Below, one piece after another: positions 51,184 to 59,936 of a stretch of DNA of 64,000 bases. Below the pieces are notes generated by a model, which was given only the letters and a program-made list of their open reading frames with translations, was not told the DNA's origin and did not search any database. Every line of letters starts with the position of its first letter. The stretch's first letter is position 1. The position numbers and the translations under genes are program-made. Source of the DNA: Chloroflexota bacterium (GTDB taxonomy: Bacteria; Chloroflexota; UBA6077; FW602-bin22); assembly GCA_004297775.1 (NCBI GenBank), contig SCUE01000024.1:1-64000 (forward strand), given 5' to 3'.

Positions 51184-52194
51184 TCAGGCGCGGACGAGTT
51201 CGGCGAGCGAGACGGTCTTGAGCACATCCTTGTTGACGACGAAGCGTGGCATGCGCCCACGCAACACGTCGGCGATCTCTTCGCCCACGCGCTTGCGACG
51301 CGCCACGTCCGACCAGTCGGAGACCGACGCCGAGTGCGGCATCAGCACGACATTCTCCATCGTGTGCAGTGGGTTGTCCGGCAGCGTTGGCTCGATCTCC
51401 ATGACATCGAGACCGGCGCCGGCCAGCTTCTTCTCCCGCAGGGCGCGGATCAAGTCGGCCTCGTTGTGGGTCGGCCCACGTCCCGTGTTGATGAAGTAGC
51501 CGGTCGGCTTCATCGCGCTGAAGCAGGCGTAGTTCAGCAGGCCCTTCGTGCCGGCATTCAACGGCAGGTGCGCCGACACGAAGTCGGAGCGGCGGAATAG
51601 CTCGATGAGGTCGGTCACGCGCTCGACGCCGTGCTGCCTGAACACGTCATCGGGCTGATACGGGTCCCAGGCGATGACGTTCATCTTGAACCCATTCGCC
51701 TTCTCGGTAACGAGGCGGGGAATGTTGCCGAAGGCGACCAGACCGAGCGTATCGCCGACCACCCGCGGCATCGGGGACATATGGCTGCGCTGCTCGCGCC
51801 ATCGGCCTTCGCGAACCAGCCGGTCGAGCACGACCGTCTTCTTGGCCAGCGCGAGAAGAAGCATGAACGCGTGGACCGAGACCTCTTCGATGAACACATC
51901 CGGAACGTTCGTGACGACGATGTTGTGCCTGGTCGCCCCGTCGAGGTCGATCCGATCGACACCGACGCCGTTCGTCGATACGACCTTGCACTTGGTCAGG
52001 GAAGAGAGCACGCGCTCGTTGATCGCGAAGCGCCCGGTAATGATGGCGTCCGCGTCCTTTACATCGGCGATGTATTCGTCCTCGGTGGTCGCCTTCGAAA
52101 CGAACGCGGTCGTGTCGATCGGCTTGAGTCCCTCGTTCTCGTGTGTCGTATTGCTCACCGGACCGAAGGCCGTGATGACGACTTTGAATGGCAT
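51184..52194 (-). CDS. D-isomer-specific 2-hydroxyacid dehydrogenase-like protein
   Basis: The 336-residue protein has the D-2-hydroxyacid dehydrogenase fold. The catalytic triad looks present: Arg in FINTGRGPTHNEADLI, Glu in GLDVMEIEPTLPDNPL and His in VVLMPHSASVSDWSD. The cofactor loop, normally GxGxxGxxV, reads LGLVAFGNIPRLV, so the third Gly is replaced by Pro and the second by Ala. NAD binding may therefore be altered. It may reduce or oxidise glyoxylate- or hydroxypyruvate-like acids. A Phd-PIN module is divergent from it. Confidence 0.8.
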   Translation of the reverse strand: MPFKVVITAFGPVSNTTHENEGLKPIDTTAFVSKATTEDEYIADVKDADAIITGRFAINERVLSSLTKCKVVSTNGVGVDRIDLDGATRHNIVVTNVPDVFIEEVSVHAFMLLLALAKKTVVLDRLVREGRWREQRSHMSPMPRVVGDTLGLVAFGNIPRLVTEKANGFKMNVIAWDPYQPDDVFRQHGVERVTDLIELFRRSDFVSAHLPLNAGTKGLLNYACFSAMKPTGYFINTGRGPTHNEADLIRALREKKLAGAGLDVMEIEPTLPDNPLHTMENVVLMPHSASVSDWSDVARRKRVGEEIADVLRGRMPRFVVNKDVLKTVSLAELVRA

Positions 52195-52320
52195 TCAGTT
52201 GCTCCTCTATCTGCGCGTGAAGCGCCCATTGTCGCGGAATCGGTCGCCGACGGGGGAGGGCGACGAGCGGATACGATGACACGGCGACGTACGTAACGGA
52301 GGAGGCGCCGACCCTCCAAT

Positions 52321-52343
52321 GACTATAATGGTCAGGAATAGTC
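52321..52343 (+). promoter_or_regulatory. TATAAT promoter within an inverted repeat, Phd-PIN module
   Basis: GACTAT (52321-52326) and ATAGTC (52338-52343) form an inverted repeat that overlaps a perfect TATAAT at 52324-52329. GGGAGG follows at 52344 and the antitoxin ATG at 52354. An antitoxin bound to the repeat would cover the -10 box. Confidence 0.55.
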
Positions 52344-52353
52344 GGGAGGCCGC

Positions 52354-52659
52354 ATGGTAAGAGCCGGAGTCGCGGAGTTGAAGGCGTCGCTGAGTGAGTA
52401 CCTGCGGCTGGTCAAGGCTGGCGAGGAGGTGATCGTCACGGATCACGGACGCCCCATCGCCCGACTCGCGCCGATCGCACGCACCGGCGGTCCAACCGAT
52501 GCCGAGATGGATGAACTGGTTGCGGCCGGTCTCGTGTCCCCGCCGAAGCTGCCGCGCGATCCGAACTGGCTCGACAAGGTAAGGGCGTTGCAGCGGCCGA
52601 TTGCCCCCGGCGCGAGTCTCGTCGCGGCGATCATCGAGGAGCGCGAACAGGGGTGGTGA
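52354..52659 (+). CDS. Phd/YefM-family antitoxin
   Basis: The 101-residue protein begins with MVRAGVAELKASLSEYLRLV, then EEVIVTDHGRPIARLAPI, the standard Phd fold. The C-terminal tail (RDPNWLDKVRALQRPIAPGA, then SLVAAIIEEREQGW) is the toxin-binding arm. It is preceded by GGGAGG and a palindromic promoter. Its stop overlaps the toxin start. Confidence 0.85.
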   Translation: MVRAGVAELKASLSEYLRLVKAGEEVIVTDHGRPIARLAPIARTGGPTDAEMDELVAAGLVSPPKLPRDPNWLDKVRALQRPIAPGASLVAAIIEEREQGW

Positions 52660-53120
52660 AGTTCTGGGACGCCTCGGCCCTCGCCTCGCTACTGGTGCGA
52701 GAGGCGATGACAGGCATCTTGAATGAGGTCGCCGCCGCGGATCCAGCAATTGCAATCTGGTGGGGCACGCCCGTCGAGTGTCGCTCGGTCCTGGCCCGGC
52801 GGGAACGAGAGGGGTCGTTGCTGACCGGCAACGCAGTCGCGGCCCATCGGGCGTTTGAGGCACTGTTCAGTCAAGCTCAGGAGATCCCGCCTTCCGTAAT
52901 CGTTCGCGATCGCGCAATCCGCCTGGTCGACGTCCACGACCTTCGAGCGGCCGACGCGCTCCAACTGGCGGCCGCGCTGGTTTGGACGCGCGAGCGTCCG
53001 GCCGGGTCCGGCTTCGTGTGCCTCGATCGGCGCCTGCGCGCCGCGGCAGGCCGGGAGGGGTTCGACGTGCTGCCGGCGTTGTTGTCGGAGAACGCGCCTT
53101 GTCCACTCGACGCCACGTAG
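52653..53120 (+). CDS. PIN-domain toxin
   Basis: The 155-residue protein starts with tandem GTG codons in the antitoxin end. PIN acidic residues are Asp in VKFWDASALASLL, Glu in WGTPVECRSVLARR, Asp in DLRAADALQLAAAL and Asp in FVCLDRRLRAAA. This is a complete type II ribonuclease toxin next to its Phd antitoxin. A decayed copy of the antitoxin-toxin junction lies 1.5 kb downstream. Confidence 0.87.
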   Translation: MVKFWDASALASLLVREAMTGILNEVAAADPAIAIWWGTPVECRSVLARREREGSLLTGNAVAAHRAFEALFSQAQEIPPSVIVRDRAIRLVDVHDLRAADALQLAAALVWTRERPAGSGFVCLDRRLRAAAGREGFDVLPALLSENAPCPLDAT

Positions 53121-53170
53121 GATTTCGTGGTTGAGCGCCGAACCACGAGGCGCCACAGAGGGAGGCCGAA

Positions 53171-53899
53171 GTGGCAAGAACACTTATGCATTGGCCGCGA
53201 GAACACCTCAGGTCGGCGGTGTTCTTCGCGGGCCGAAGTGCCAGGATCGAAGCCAATCCACGGAACGCCACGAAACCTGAGATCGGCTTCCAGAACCTGG
53301 CGTACGTAATCGGATGTATCCACGCCACACACTCGTTCCTTGAGAGCACCATCAACCGCTTCTACTTCGACGCCGGTCAAGTAAGCCAGGGTATTCTGAC
53401 CGACCGCGACATCACAGTTCTTGCGCCGGAGGTCCTATCCAGATTGGATGGCGCTTGGAAACTACCGGACTTTGAGAGAACGAGTTGTCTCGACAAGTAC
53501 GATCTGGCGTTGTTGATGGCGGGCAATGCCGCGTTCGATCACGGAAGCGACCCTTACCAGTCCATAGCCTTGATCATCAAACTGCGAAACGAGTTGGTTC
53601 ACACTAAGGCACAGTGGGTTGAGGTCGCGTCGACCGGCACAGGTAAGAGCCGTCACCGGTTCGAGACCCAGTTTAGGGGACGGTTTCGCGAGAACCAGCT
53701 TACTTGGCCCAAGGCGGTGTTCTACCCCAATCAGCTCCTGGGGTTTGGCTGCGCCGAATGGTGCGTCCTCCGAAGTATCTCGTTCGTGGAGTCGTTCTAC
53801 ACCCGTGCCGGCGGACACAAAGACTGGTCAGAGTTCACAAAGTTGCTGACGAAACACGCCAAAGCGGCAGACAGGGCGGTCGCGAGGCGACGGAAATAG
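53171..53899 (+). CDS. HEPN-like protein of unknown function
   Basis: The 242-residue protein starts with a GTG behind GGGAGG. It is mostly helical, and IIKLRNELVHTKAQW contains an Arg-Asn-x3-His signature (RNELVH), the RX4-6H catalytic motif of HEPN ribonucleases. Another helix (LAYVIGCIHATHSFLESTIN) would form the partner bundle. Base composition is visibly poorer in G and C than its neighbours, which points to recent transfer. No MNT nucleotidyltransferase partner is adjacent. It may be a stand-alone HEPN toxin or a defence effector; this is inference from the motif and context. Confidence 0.55.
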   Translation: MARTLMHWPREHLRSAVFFAGRSARIEANPRNATKPEIGFQNLAYVIGCIHATHSFLESTINRFYFDAGQVSQGILTDRDITVLAPEVLSRLDGAWKLPDFERTSCLDKYDLALLMAGNAAFDHGSDPYQSIALIIKLRNELVHTKAQWVEVASTGTGKSRHRFETQFRGRFRENQLTWPKAVFYPNQLLGFGCAEWCVLRSISFVESFYTRAGGHKDWSEFTKLLTKHAKAADRAVARRRK

Positions 53900-54453
53900 G
53901 ACCTGGCATGGCTGGCGCTGCCAGTGAAACTTAGGTGTCACTGCGAATCCGAATCTCACGGTGGGTGCTCGCTATCCGAGACCTTGGGCGGCGAGTCGCC
54001 GGCTTTCCGAGGAGCCGACGGGCGCATGGTGATGGTCGACTGCGCGCGTGTCAACTTCGTTGAGCATCGTCAGGATCTACTTGGTAAGCAGCGAGCACCC
54101 ATCGACTGATCGAGAAGCGCGAACGGGGTCGGTGAGGTTCTGGGATGCCAGTTACCCCGCGCACCTTGAGGACTCCCGGCATCGTCGCTTTGAGTCCTAT
54201 ACCGAAACCCATGGTCTGTACTGGACCTGGTCGCACGGCCACGCGACGTCGACGAACGTTCTCGTGATTTCGTGCTTCGATCGAGAGGAGGACTGATGGC
54301 TGAGCGAGGGAGCTATCGCACCTTGGGCGACATTACCATAGATGACCCGGCTGAAGTTGCGAGTGTCAACCAGTTGGAAGCTGACGCGGACCTCGAGCTT
54401 GTACGCCGCGATCGGCGAAGAAATCGGCGTCCGCCGGCGGAAGAGTCGTTCAT
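53900..54453 (+). other. debris region of the accessory patch
   Basis: About 550 bases hold no convincing full gene. Several short frames of 60-80 codons are present but have no recognisable domain or ribosome-binding site. One segment (54110-54149) is a relic of a Phd-PIN junction. Mixed base composition supports decayed imported DNA. Confidence 0.5.
54110..54149 (+). pseudogene. remnant of a Phd-PIN antitoxin-toxin junction
   Basis: These 40 bases match 52634-52673, which is the antitoxin end and PIN start of the intact module, with seven differences. They encode REARTGS then VRFWDAS, the same junction peptide as EREQGW/VVKFWDAS. The similarity ends after FWDAS and no PIN domain follows. 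Confidence 0.6.
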
Positions 54454-54576
54454 GTGTGGGTGAATCGTATCGAGCAGGCTCGCCTGGCCGAACTCGCCGA
54501 ACGCGACAACGTCAGTGTGAATGTCGCGGCGAAGCGAATGATTGTGAAGGCGCTCACGACTTCGGCAACCGATTAG
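54454..54576 (+). CDS. possible small antitoxin-like peptide
   Basis: A 40-residue frame begins with GTG and reads WVNRIEQARLAELAERDNVS then VNVAAKRMIVKAL. The pattern of a short helix, turn and second helix resembles the tail of ribbon-helix-helix antitoxins, but the preceding strand is missing. It may be a truncated antitoxin gene. There is no clear ribosome-binding site. Confidence 0.3.
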   Translation: MWVNRIEQARLAELAERDNVSVNVAAKRMIVKALTTSATD

Positions 54577-54874
54577 GCACGCTGATCTCGACGCGGATGC
54601 CGGCGCGATCCGGCACTCACTTGAGGCCGGTGCGACTGGGACGAGCGACAATCGTGGGTGGGGGTTCGAGACGATCATCGAAGAGGCTGGGCGCACGGGT
54701 CGCGGCGAGTTGACCATCCGTTCCGGCCGTGGCGCGGGCAGGGTGCAGATCGTCGGCGCATCGCGGCGTCCGATGTTCAGGAACGATAATGCCGAGATTC
54801 GCGGCACGCTGGCGCAGTTGCGCATCCGAGCCGAGCAGACCGATGATTCTCTGAGAGTGGATTCGACGCCATGA
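54548..54874 (+). pseudogene. 5'-truncated GHKL-type ATPase gene
   Basis: The frame is open from 54548 with no start codon near its beginning. It ends with sequence typical of the last strands of a histidine-kinase-like ATP-binding domain: AGATGTSDNRGWGFETIIEE, then GELTIRSGRGAGRVQIVG. The ATP-lid and N-box are absent. Its TGA overlaps the start of the next gene as ATGA, so the two were once coupled. DUF4325 proteins are usually encoded directly after such ATPases. Confidence 0.55.
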
Positions 54875-55206
54875 CGGCTCTTCGGTACTGGCTGGGGCAG
54901 CACGGCCAGGTGTTCGGCGCGCGCGAACGCGCCGCGGTTATTCGACGAGAGATCTGCCGCGTGGTGTCAGAGACGCCGGCGACGGATGAGGTCGTCCTCG
55001 ACTTCGACGGAGTGCGCGCGTCCGGCTTTTCCTTCGCCGACGAGGTTGTCGCGAAACTCTCGCTCGATCTTCCTGGCCAGCGCATTGTTGTCGCCAACGC
55101 CAACGAGCAGATTCTGTATCCCGTGGCGCAGATGCTCCGAAGACGTGTCCTCAGTGCCACTATCGAGAACGCGGACGGCACGCGCGTTGAGTTCGCCCGC
55201 GACTGA
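54871..55206 (+). CDS. DUF4325 (STAS-like) protein
   Basis: The 111-residue protein has the DUF4325 pattern: ARERAAVIRREICRVVSETP, then VVLDFDGVRASGFSFADEVV followed by IVVANANEQILYPVAQMLRR. DFDGVRASGFSFADE corresponds to the conserved strand and helix of STAS-like domains. Its usual partner, a GHKL ATPase, is here reduced to a C-terminal fragment just upstream. The gene is therefore intact but probably orphaned. Systems of this type are often found among defence and mobile genes. Confidence 0.7.
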   Translation: MTALRYWLGQHGQVFGARERAAVIRREICRVVSETPATDEVVLDFDGVRASGFSFADEVVAKLSLDLPGQRIVVANANEQILYPVAQMLRRRVLSATIENADGTRVEFARD

Positions 55207-55216
55207 ATAATTGGGC

Positions 55217-56551
55217 TCAGCTTCCCTCGGCGATTCGGTACGCCTGATCGAGTAAATCGATCGGGTGGATGACGTCCATGGTGAGGCCGCGCTTGCGGAT
55301 CCCGGCCGCGATCTGGATGATGCAGCCGGGGTTCGGCGCGATCACGGCGTCGGCGCCCGTTTCGACGATCGCGTCCATCTTCAGTTCGAGTAACTGGTTC
55401 GCCATCTCGGGCTGGGTGATGTTGTAGATCCCGGCTGAACCGCAGCAGAAGTCGGACTCGCGCATCTCGACCAGCTTGATGCCCGGAATCGCCTTGATGA
55501 GCGCGCGCGGCTGCTCGCGAATCTTCTGTCCGTGGGCCAGATGGCAGGCGTCCTGGTACGTCACGACGCGGTCGATTCGCCCGAGCGGTCCGCGCGGACC
55601 GATCGCGGCGATGAATTCATTGATATCGCGTATCCGGCCAGCGAACTCGTGGGCGCGCTCGCGCCAGATTGGATCATCATCGAGGAGTTCGCCGTACTCT
55701 TTCAGCGTCGATCCGCAGCCGGCCGCGTTGATGATGTAGACGGACGCGCCCGTGCGCTCGAATTCAACGATGTTGTGGCGGGCCAATTGGCGGGCCCGGT
55801 CGCGTTCGCCGGCGTGGACGTGCAGCGCGCCACAGCACTTCTGGCCGCGTGGAACGATGATCTCGCAACCGTTCCGCGCCAGGACGCGCAGCGTCGCCTC
55901 GTTCGTCGTGTCGAAGAAGCGCGCCGCGATACAGCCGGAAATGAACGCGACACGATGGGTTGGCGCGCCGTCGGTCGGTATGACGTGTTCCGGCAGCCGA
56001 GCGGCGATGAACCCGCCTGGCAAGTCCGGCAGCATCGACTCCATCTCGCCAAGCTTCTTGAACGGCCCCGGCAAGATCTTCAGCAGGCCGGAGCCTCGGA
56101 CGACCTTCTGGAGGCCGCTCTTCTGGTAGACGCGTGTCGCTGTGCCGGCGGCATCAAGCGCCGCGTTCGACGTGAAGATCCCGCCGAGGACGACCTGGCG
56201 GGTGACCTTCTCGCCCATCTCGGTCGCGCGGATCTCGGCCCGCGCTGCCTCGATCAGCCGCCCGTAGTCGACGCCCGAGGGGCAGGCGGTCTCGCAAGCG
56301 CGGCAATCGAGGCAGCGGTACATGTGAAGACGAAACCTCGGATCGTCGGCCGCGATCCGTCCCTCGCTGAACGCCCGGATCTGGTAAATCCGTCCGCGCG
56401 GAGAGTCGAGCTCGTTGCCGAGCAGGCGGTAGGTCGGACAGAAATCGAGGCAGAGGCCGCAATGGACGCATCGCTTGATGACGTCGCGCGGCACTTCCAG
56501 GCGCGGGTTCGCGTGTGCTTTCACGGGTGGGTTACTCGTGGTCGCGCTCAC
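55217..56551 (-). CDS. glcF: glycolate oxidase iron-sulfur subunit
   Basis: The 444-residue protein starts with a ferredoxin-type part carrying CVHCGLCLDFCPTY and CLDCRACETACPSG, two [4Fe-4S] clusters. Two CCG domains follow (CCGALHVHAGERDRA, then DFCCGSAGIYNITQPEMA). This matches GlcF, which passes electrons from the flavin subunits to the quinone pool at the membrane. It overlaps glcE as ATGA and is the last of glcD-glcE-glcF. Confidence 0.94.
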   Translation of the reverse strand: MSATTSNPPVKAHANPRLEVPRDVIKRCVHCGLCLDFCPTYRLLGNELDSPRGRIYQIRAFSEGRIAADDPRFRLHMYRCLDCRACETACPSGVDYGRLIEAARAEIRATEMGEKVTRQVVLGGIFTSNAALDAAGTATRVYQKSGLQKVVRGSGLLKILPGPFKKLGEMESMLPDLPGGFIAARLPEHVIPTDGAPTHRVAFISGCIAARFFDTTNEATLRVLARNGCEIIVPRGQKCCGALHVHAGERDRARQLARHNIVEFERTGASVYIINAAGCGSTLKEYGELLDDDPIWRERAHEFAGRIRDINEFIAAIGPRGPLGRIDRVVTYQDACHLAHGQKIREQPRALIKAIPGIKLVEMRESDFCCGSAGIYNITQPEMANQLLELKMDAIVETGADAVIAPNPGCIIQIAAGIRKRGLTMDVIHPIDLLDQAYRIAEGS

Positions 56552-57813
56552 AGGCGACCCAGGAAACGACCGGGCGCCATGACACCGGCCGGGTCGTAGG
56601 TCGTCTTCAAGCGTCGCGCGATCTCCTGACTGTTGCCCGGCTCGCCGAACACGTCAATCTCGCGCTTCACGTCGAGCGGGCACTCCTCGACGACGAGTGT
56701 GCCGAGATGTTCGCGCAATGCCGCGCGAAGCGCGCGGATCGCCTCGAGCGCGCGCGGACTTTCGCCGAGTCCAACCCGGATAACACCAACTCCGGCGCTG
56801 GCCCAAAGTGTTACCGGCAGGTCGTGGCGGCCCGCCACGACCTCGGCCGTTTCACACGCCCAGGCGATCTGTCCGATCGGCACGGCTACGCGCGCCAGCG
56901 TTCCGCCATCAGCGATCTCGGGTCCCCGGCGCGCGGCGGACCATGCGTCGCGCGCGGCAACATCATCCAACGGGTCGACGCCGGTCGCCCCCTCGTCGCG
57001 CGCGAACGCGGACAGGTCGTCGACCATCCGCGCGACCGGCCTCGGGAATCCCGCCACATGGGCGAGGAACAGAATGCCTCGGTCGTCTCGCGTCAGCTCG
57101 ATGGCGCTCGGCGTCAGCGGCGAGCGAAGGACGCGGTACGTTGCCCGAGCCGCCGCCCGATAGTCGGCGAACCGGGCCGCGATCGTCCGCTCGACGTCGG
57201 GGAAAGGCGCAACCTTCAATGTAACTTCGGTGATGACCGCCAGCGTGCCGAACGACCCGACGTACAGCTTATTCAGGTCGTAGCCGGTGACGTTCTTGAC
57301 GACCTTGCCGCCGGCCTTCGCCACGACGCCGTCGGTCGTCGCGACCCGCGTACCGAGCAGGGAGTCGCGAACCGTGCCGTGGCGGAGCCGAAGCGGTCCG
57401 CTCGCGTTGGCCGCGATGACGCCGCCGATCGTCGATCCGTGGCGAGCATCCGGATCGAGCGGTAGGAACTGGCGGCGCTCGGCCAGCGTGGCCTGGACCC
57501 GCGCGAGCGGCGTCCCGGCTCGGACGGTGATCGTCAGATCGGCCGGCTCGTACTCGACGATGCCAGACATCTCGGCGGTCGAAAGCGCCACGTCATACGC
57601 GCGCGGCACGTTGCCGATGTGCAGTCGCGTGCCGCCGCCACGCGGGATGACGGCGAATCGTTCTCGGGACGCCCATGCCAGCGCCTCGCCGCATTCGTTT
57701 TCGTTTGCCGGCTCGATTGCGTACCGCGGCGCGATCCCATCGACGGTGTTCGCCCGTGAACCCTTCTTGCCGAGTTCTTTGACGTCGGGCCGAGCTCCGG
57801 TTGCCACCGCCAT
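56548..57813 (-). CDS. glcE: glycolate oxidase FAD-binding subunit
   Basis: The 421-residue protein has a PCMH-type FAD domain: RFAVIPRGGGTRLHIGNVPR, then PDARHGSTIGGVIAANASGP followed by GYDLNKLYVGSFGTLAVITE. This is the GlcE pattern (a shorter flavin subunit than GlcD). It forms the flavin heterodimer with GlcD. It lies seven bases after glcD and overlaps glcF by four bases. Confidence 0.93.
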   Translation of the reverse strand: MAVATGARPDVKELGKKGSRANTVDGIAPRYAIEPANENECGEALAWASRERFAVIPRGGGTRLHIGNVPRAYDVALSTAEMSGIVEYEPADLTITVRAGTPLARVQATLAERRQFLPLDPDARHGSTIGGVIAANASGPLRLRHGTVRDSLLGTRVATTDGVVAKAGGKVVKNVTGYDLNKLYVGSFGTLAVITEVTLKVAPFPDVERTIAARFADYRAAARATYRVLRSPLTPSAIELTRDDRGILFLAHVAGFPRPVARMVDDLSAFARDEGATGVDPLDDVAARDAWSAARRGPEIADGGTLARVAVPIGQIAWACETAEVVAGRHDLPVTLWASAGVGVIRVGLGESPRALEAIRALRAALREHLGTLVVEECPLDVKREIDVFGEPGNSQEIARRLKTTYDPAGVMAPGRFLGRL

Positions 57814-57820
57814 CAGCCGC

Positions 57821-59293
57821 CTACCAGCCCACCAGGACGGCGCGACCGTGGCGGGTTTCCGTCACGTCGACACATCCGCCCGGCGTCGGGATCACCTTGC
57901 CCGGATTGCAGAGGCCCCGCGGATCCCATGCCCGCTTCACGCGGCGCATCACGTCGAGATCGGCCTCGCGGTAGACGAGCGGCATGAGATCGCGCTTCTC
58001 GACCCCGATGCCGTGCTCGCCGGTCAACGCGCCGCCGGCGTCGGCGCAGATCTTCAGGATTTCGGCGCCGATCTGCCGGGCGAGATCCATCTGCCCGGGA
58101 ATGTCGCCATCGAACAAGCAGAGCGGATGGAGATTGCCATCGCCGGCATGGAACACGTTCGCCACCCGCAGTCCGTACTTCTCCGACACGGCCTTGATTC
58201 CCCGCAGCACCTCGGGCAAGCGAGTGCGAGGGATGACGCCATCCATCACGTAGAAGTCGGGCGAGATTCTGCCCATTGCGCTGAAGGCGTTCTTTCGGCC
58301 GGCCCAGAGCAACTGGCGCTCGCGTGCCGACTGCGCGACGCGGACCTCGCGCGCGCGGTTCCGGCCGCAGATCGCGCGGATGCCCTCGATCTGATCCTCC
58401 ATGCCCTCGCGCATGCCTTCGAGTTCGACGAGCAGGACCGCGCCGGCATCGGTTGGGTACCCCGCCCGCGTCGCCTGTTCGACCGCCTGGAGCGATAGCT
58501 GGTCCATCATTTCGAGCGCGGCCGGGATGACGCCGGAGGCGATGATGTCCGAGACGGTCTGCGAGGCGTCCTCGACCGTCTCGAAGACGCCGAGCAGCGT
58601 CTTGACTTCCTCGGTCACGGGCGTGATCTTGACGATGACCTTCGTGACGATACCCATCGTGCCCTCGGAGCCGCAGAAGAGTCCGGTCAGGTCGTAGCCC
58701 GGCGCGTCGACGGCTTTCCCACCGGTGTGAATGATCTCGCCGTCGGGGGTGACGATTTCGAGGCCGAGGACGTGGTTCACCGTCACGCCATACATAAGGG
58801 TGTGGGGTCCGCCCGAGTTCTCACCGACGTTGCCGCCGATCGTCGAAGCCTTCTGGCTGGACGGATCGGGCACGTAGTAGAGGCCGTCGCGCGCCAAAGC
58901 GTTCGAAATATGGAGATTGACGACGCCCGGCTCGACGATCGCGCGCATGTTCTCGAGATCGATTTCGAGGATCCGATTCAGCTTCGAGAATCCGATGACG
59001 ACACCGCCATCGAGCGGAATCGAACCGCCGGAGAGTCCGGTCCCCGCGCCGCGGGCAACATACGGGACGCTCTCGCGAATGCAGAGCCGTACGATCGCGG
59101 CGACCTGCTCGGCGCTGCTGGGCAGCGCGACCGCGTCCGGCGCGGCCTGGTCGACCGAGGCATCGTACTCATAGATCATCAGGTCGTAGTCGTCCCAGAG
59201 GACGCTCTCCGCTCCGACGATCTCGATCAGCCGCTCGGCCAGCGCGCGCCGCTCAGCCATCGTTCGGCGAGGGCGCGGCTTCACGTCGTGCAT
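57821..59293 (-). CDS. glcD: glycolate oxidase catalytic FAD subunit
   Basis: The 490-residue enzyme oxidises glycolate (or D-lactate) to the 2-oxo acid. The FAD domain has YVARGAGTGLSGGSIPLDGG, PDPSSQKASTIGGNVGENSG and GYDLTGLFCGSEGTMGIVTK. The C-terminal cap has NVFHAGDGNLHPL with metal-binding His residues and LTGEHGIGVEKRDLM. All three glc genes are present in order D-E-F, which favours glycolate over a stand-alone D-lactate enzyme. Confidence 0.93.
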   Translation of the reverse strand: MHDVKPRPRRTMAERRALAERLIEIVGAESVLWDDYDLMIYEYDASVDQAAPDAVALPSSAEQVAAIVRLCIRESVPYVARGAGTGLSGGSIPLDGGVVIGFSKLNRILEIDLENMRAIVEPGVVNLHISNALARDGLYYVPDPSSQKASTIGGNVGENSGGPHTLMYGVTVNHVLGLEIVTPDGEIIHTGGKAVDAPGYDLTGLFCGSEGTMGIVTKVIVKITPVTEEVKTLLGVFETVEDASQTVSDIIASGVIPAALEMMDQLSLQAVEQATRAGYPTDAGAVLLVELEGMREGMEDQIEGIRAICGRNRAREVRVAQSARERQLLWAGRKNAFSAMGRISPDFYVMDGVIPRTRLPEVLRGIKAVSEKYGLRVANVFHAGDGNLHPLCLFDGDIPGQMDLARQIGAEILKICADAGGALTGEHGIGVEKRDLMPLVYREADLDVMRRVKRAWDPRGLCNPGKVIPTPGGCVDVTETRHGRAVLVGW

Positions 59294-59516
59294 GGGCCGA
59301 AGTATATGGCCGCGATTGCGCCGTTCCGATCGGGGGGACTGCCGATTCGGACGGTGAACGCGACGCGATCACCGTCCGCCGATCCCTGGGAGTCCGAGGG
59401 CGAAGCCGTCGGCGAAAAGAAAGATCCAGGGGCGTTGGGGGCGAAGCCACCAGGCGAAACACATCAATCCTTTCGAAGGCGGGCGATATCCGCTGTCGGG
59501 CGATAGACTGAACGCG

Positions 59517-59936
59517 ATGGCCTTCATTCCGCGGCGTCCGACCGGCAAGGAGACCTTTCTCGCGGCCGCGATCGCGGCGATTCTGTCGATCGTGGTCGCG
59601 CTATCGGCCTCGATCATCGCCACGCCGATCCTCGAAGGCCAGATCCAGCAGTTGCTGCCCGATCCGGGGATGCTACCGATTGTCTTCACGGCGCTTGGCA
59701 TTTGCCTGCTCGGCGCATTCCTCGCGCGCGCCCTGTTTGGGCGGTCCGACGCGACGCGCATCGTCGGGTTCACGTGCATCGTCCTCGGCGTCCTCACGGC
59801 GATGCCGGCGCTGTTCGGCGCCGTGCCCGGCCTCATCTACGTGACTGTGCCGCGAAACATCATCGTCGGCCTGATGGCGGCGCTGCTCCTGCCGCGCCTT
59901 CTTCTGCGAGGGGACGACCAGGGAATGTTCAGCTAG
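59517..59936 (+). CDS. small four-helix membrane protein, unknown function
   Basis: The 139-residue product has four hydrophobic helices (FLAAAIAAILSIVVALSASI, MLPIVFTALGICLLGAFLAR, IVGFTCIVLGVLTAMPALFG, IIVGLMAALLLPRLLL) with short loops. I do not recognise the family. Its stop overlaps that of the convergent acyl-CoA ligase gene (CTAG). The 220 bases before it, up to glcD, hold nothing I can name. Confidence 0.6.
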   Translation: MAFIPRRPTGKETFLAAAIAAILSIVVALSASIIATPILEGQIQQLLPDPGMLPIVFTALGICLLGAFLARALFGRSDATRIVGFTCIVLGVLTAMPALFGAVPGLIYVTVPRNIIVGLMAALLLPRLLLRGDDQGMFS

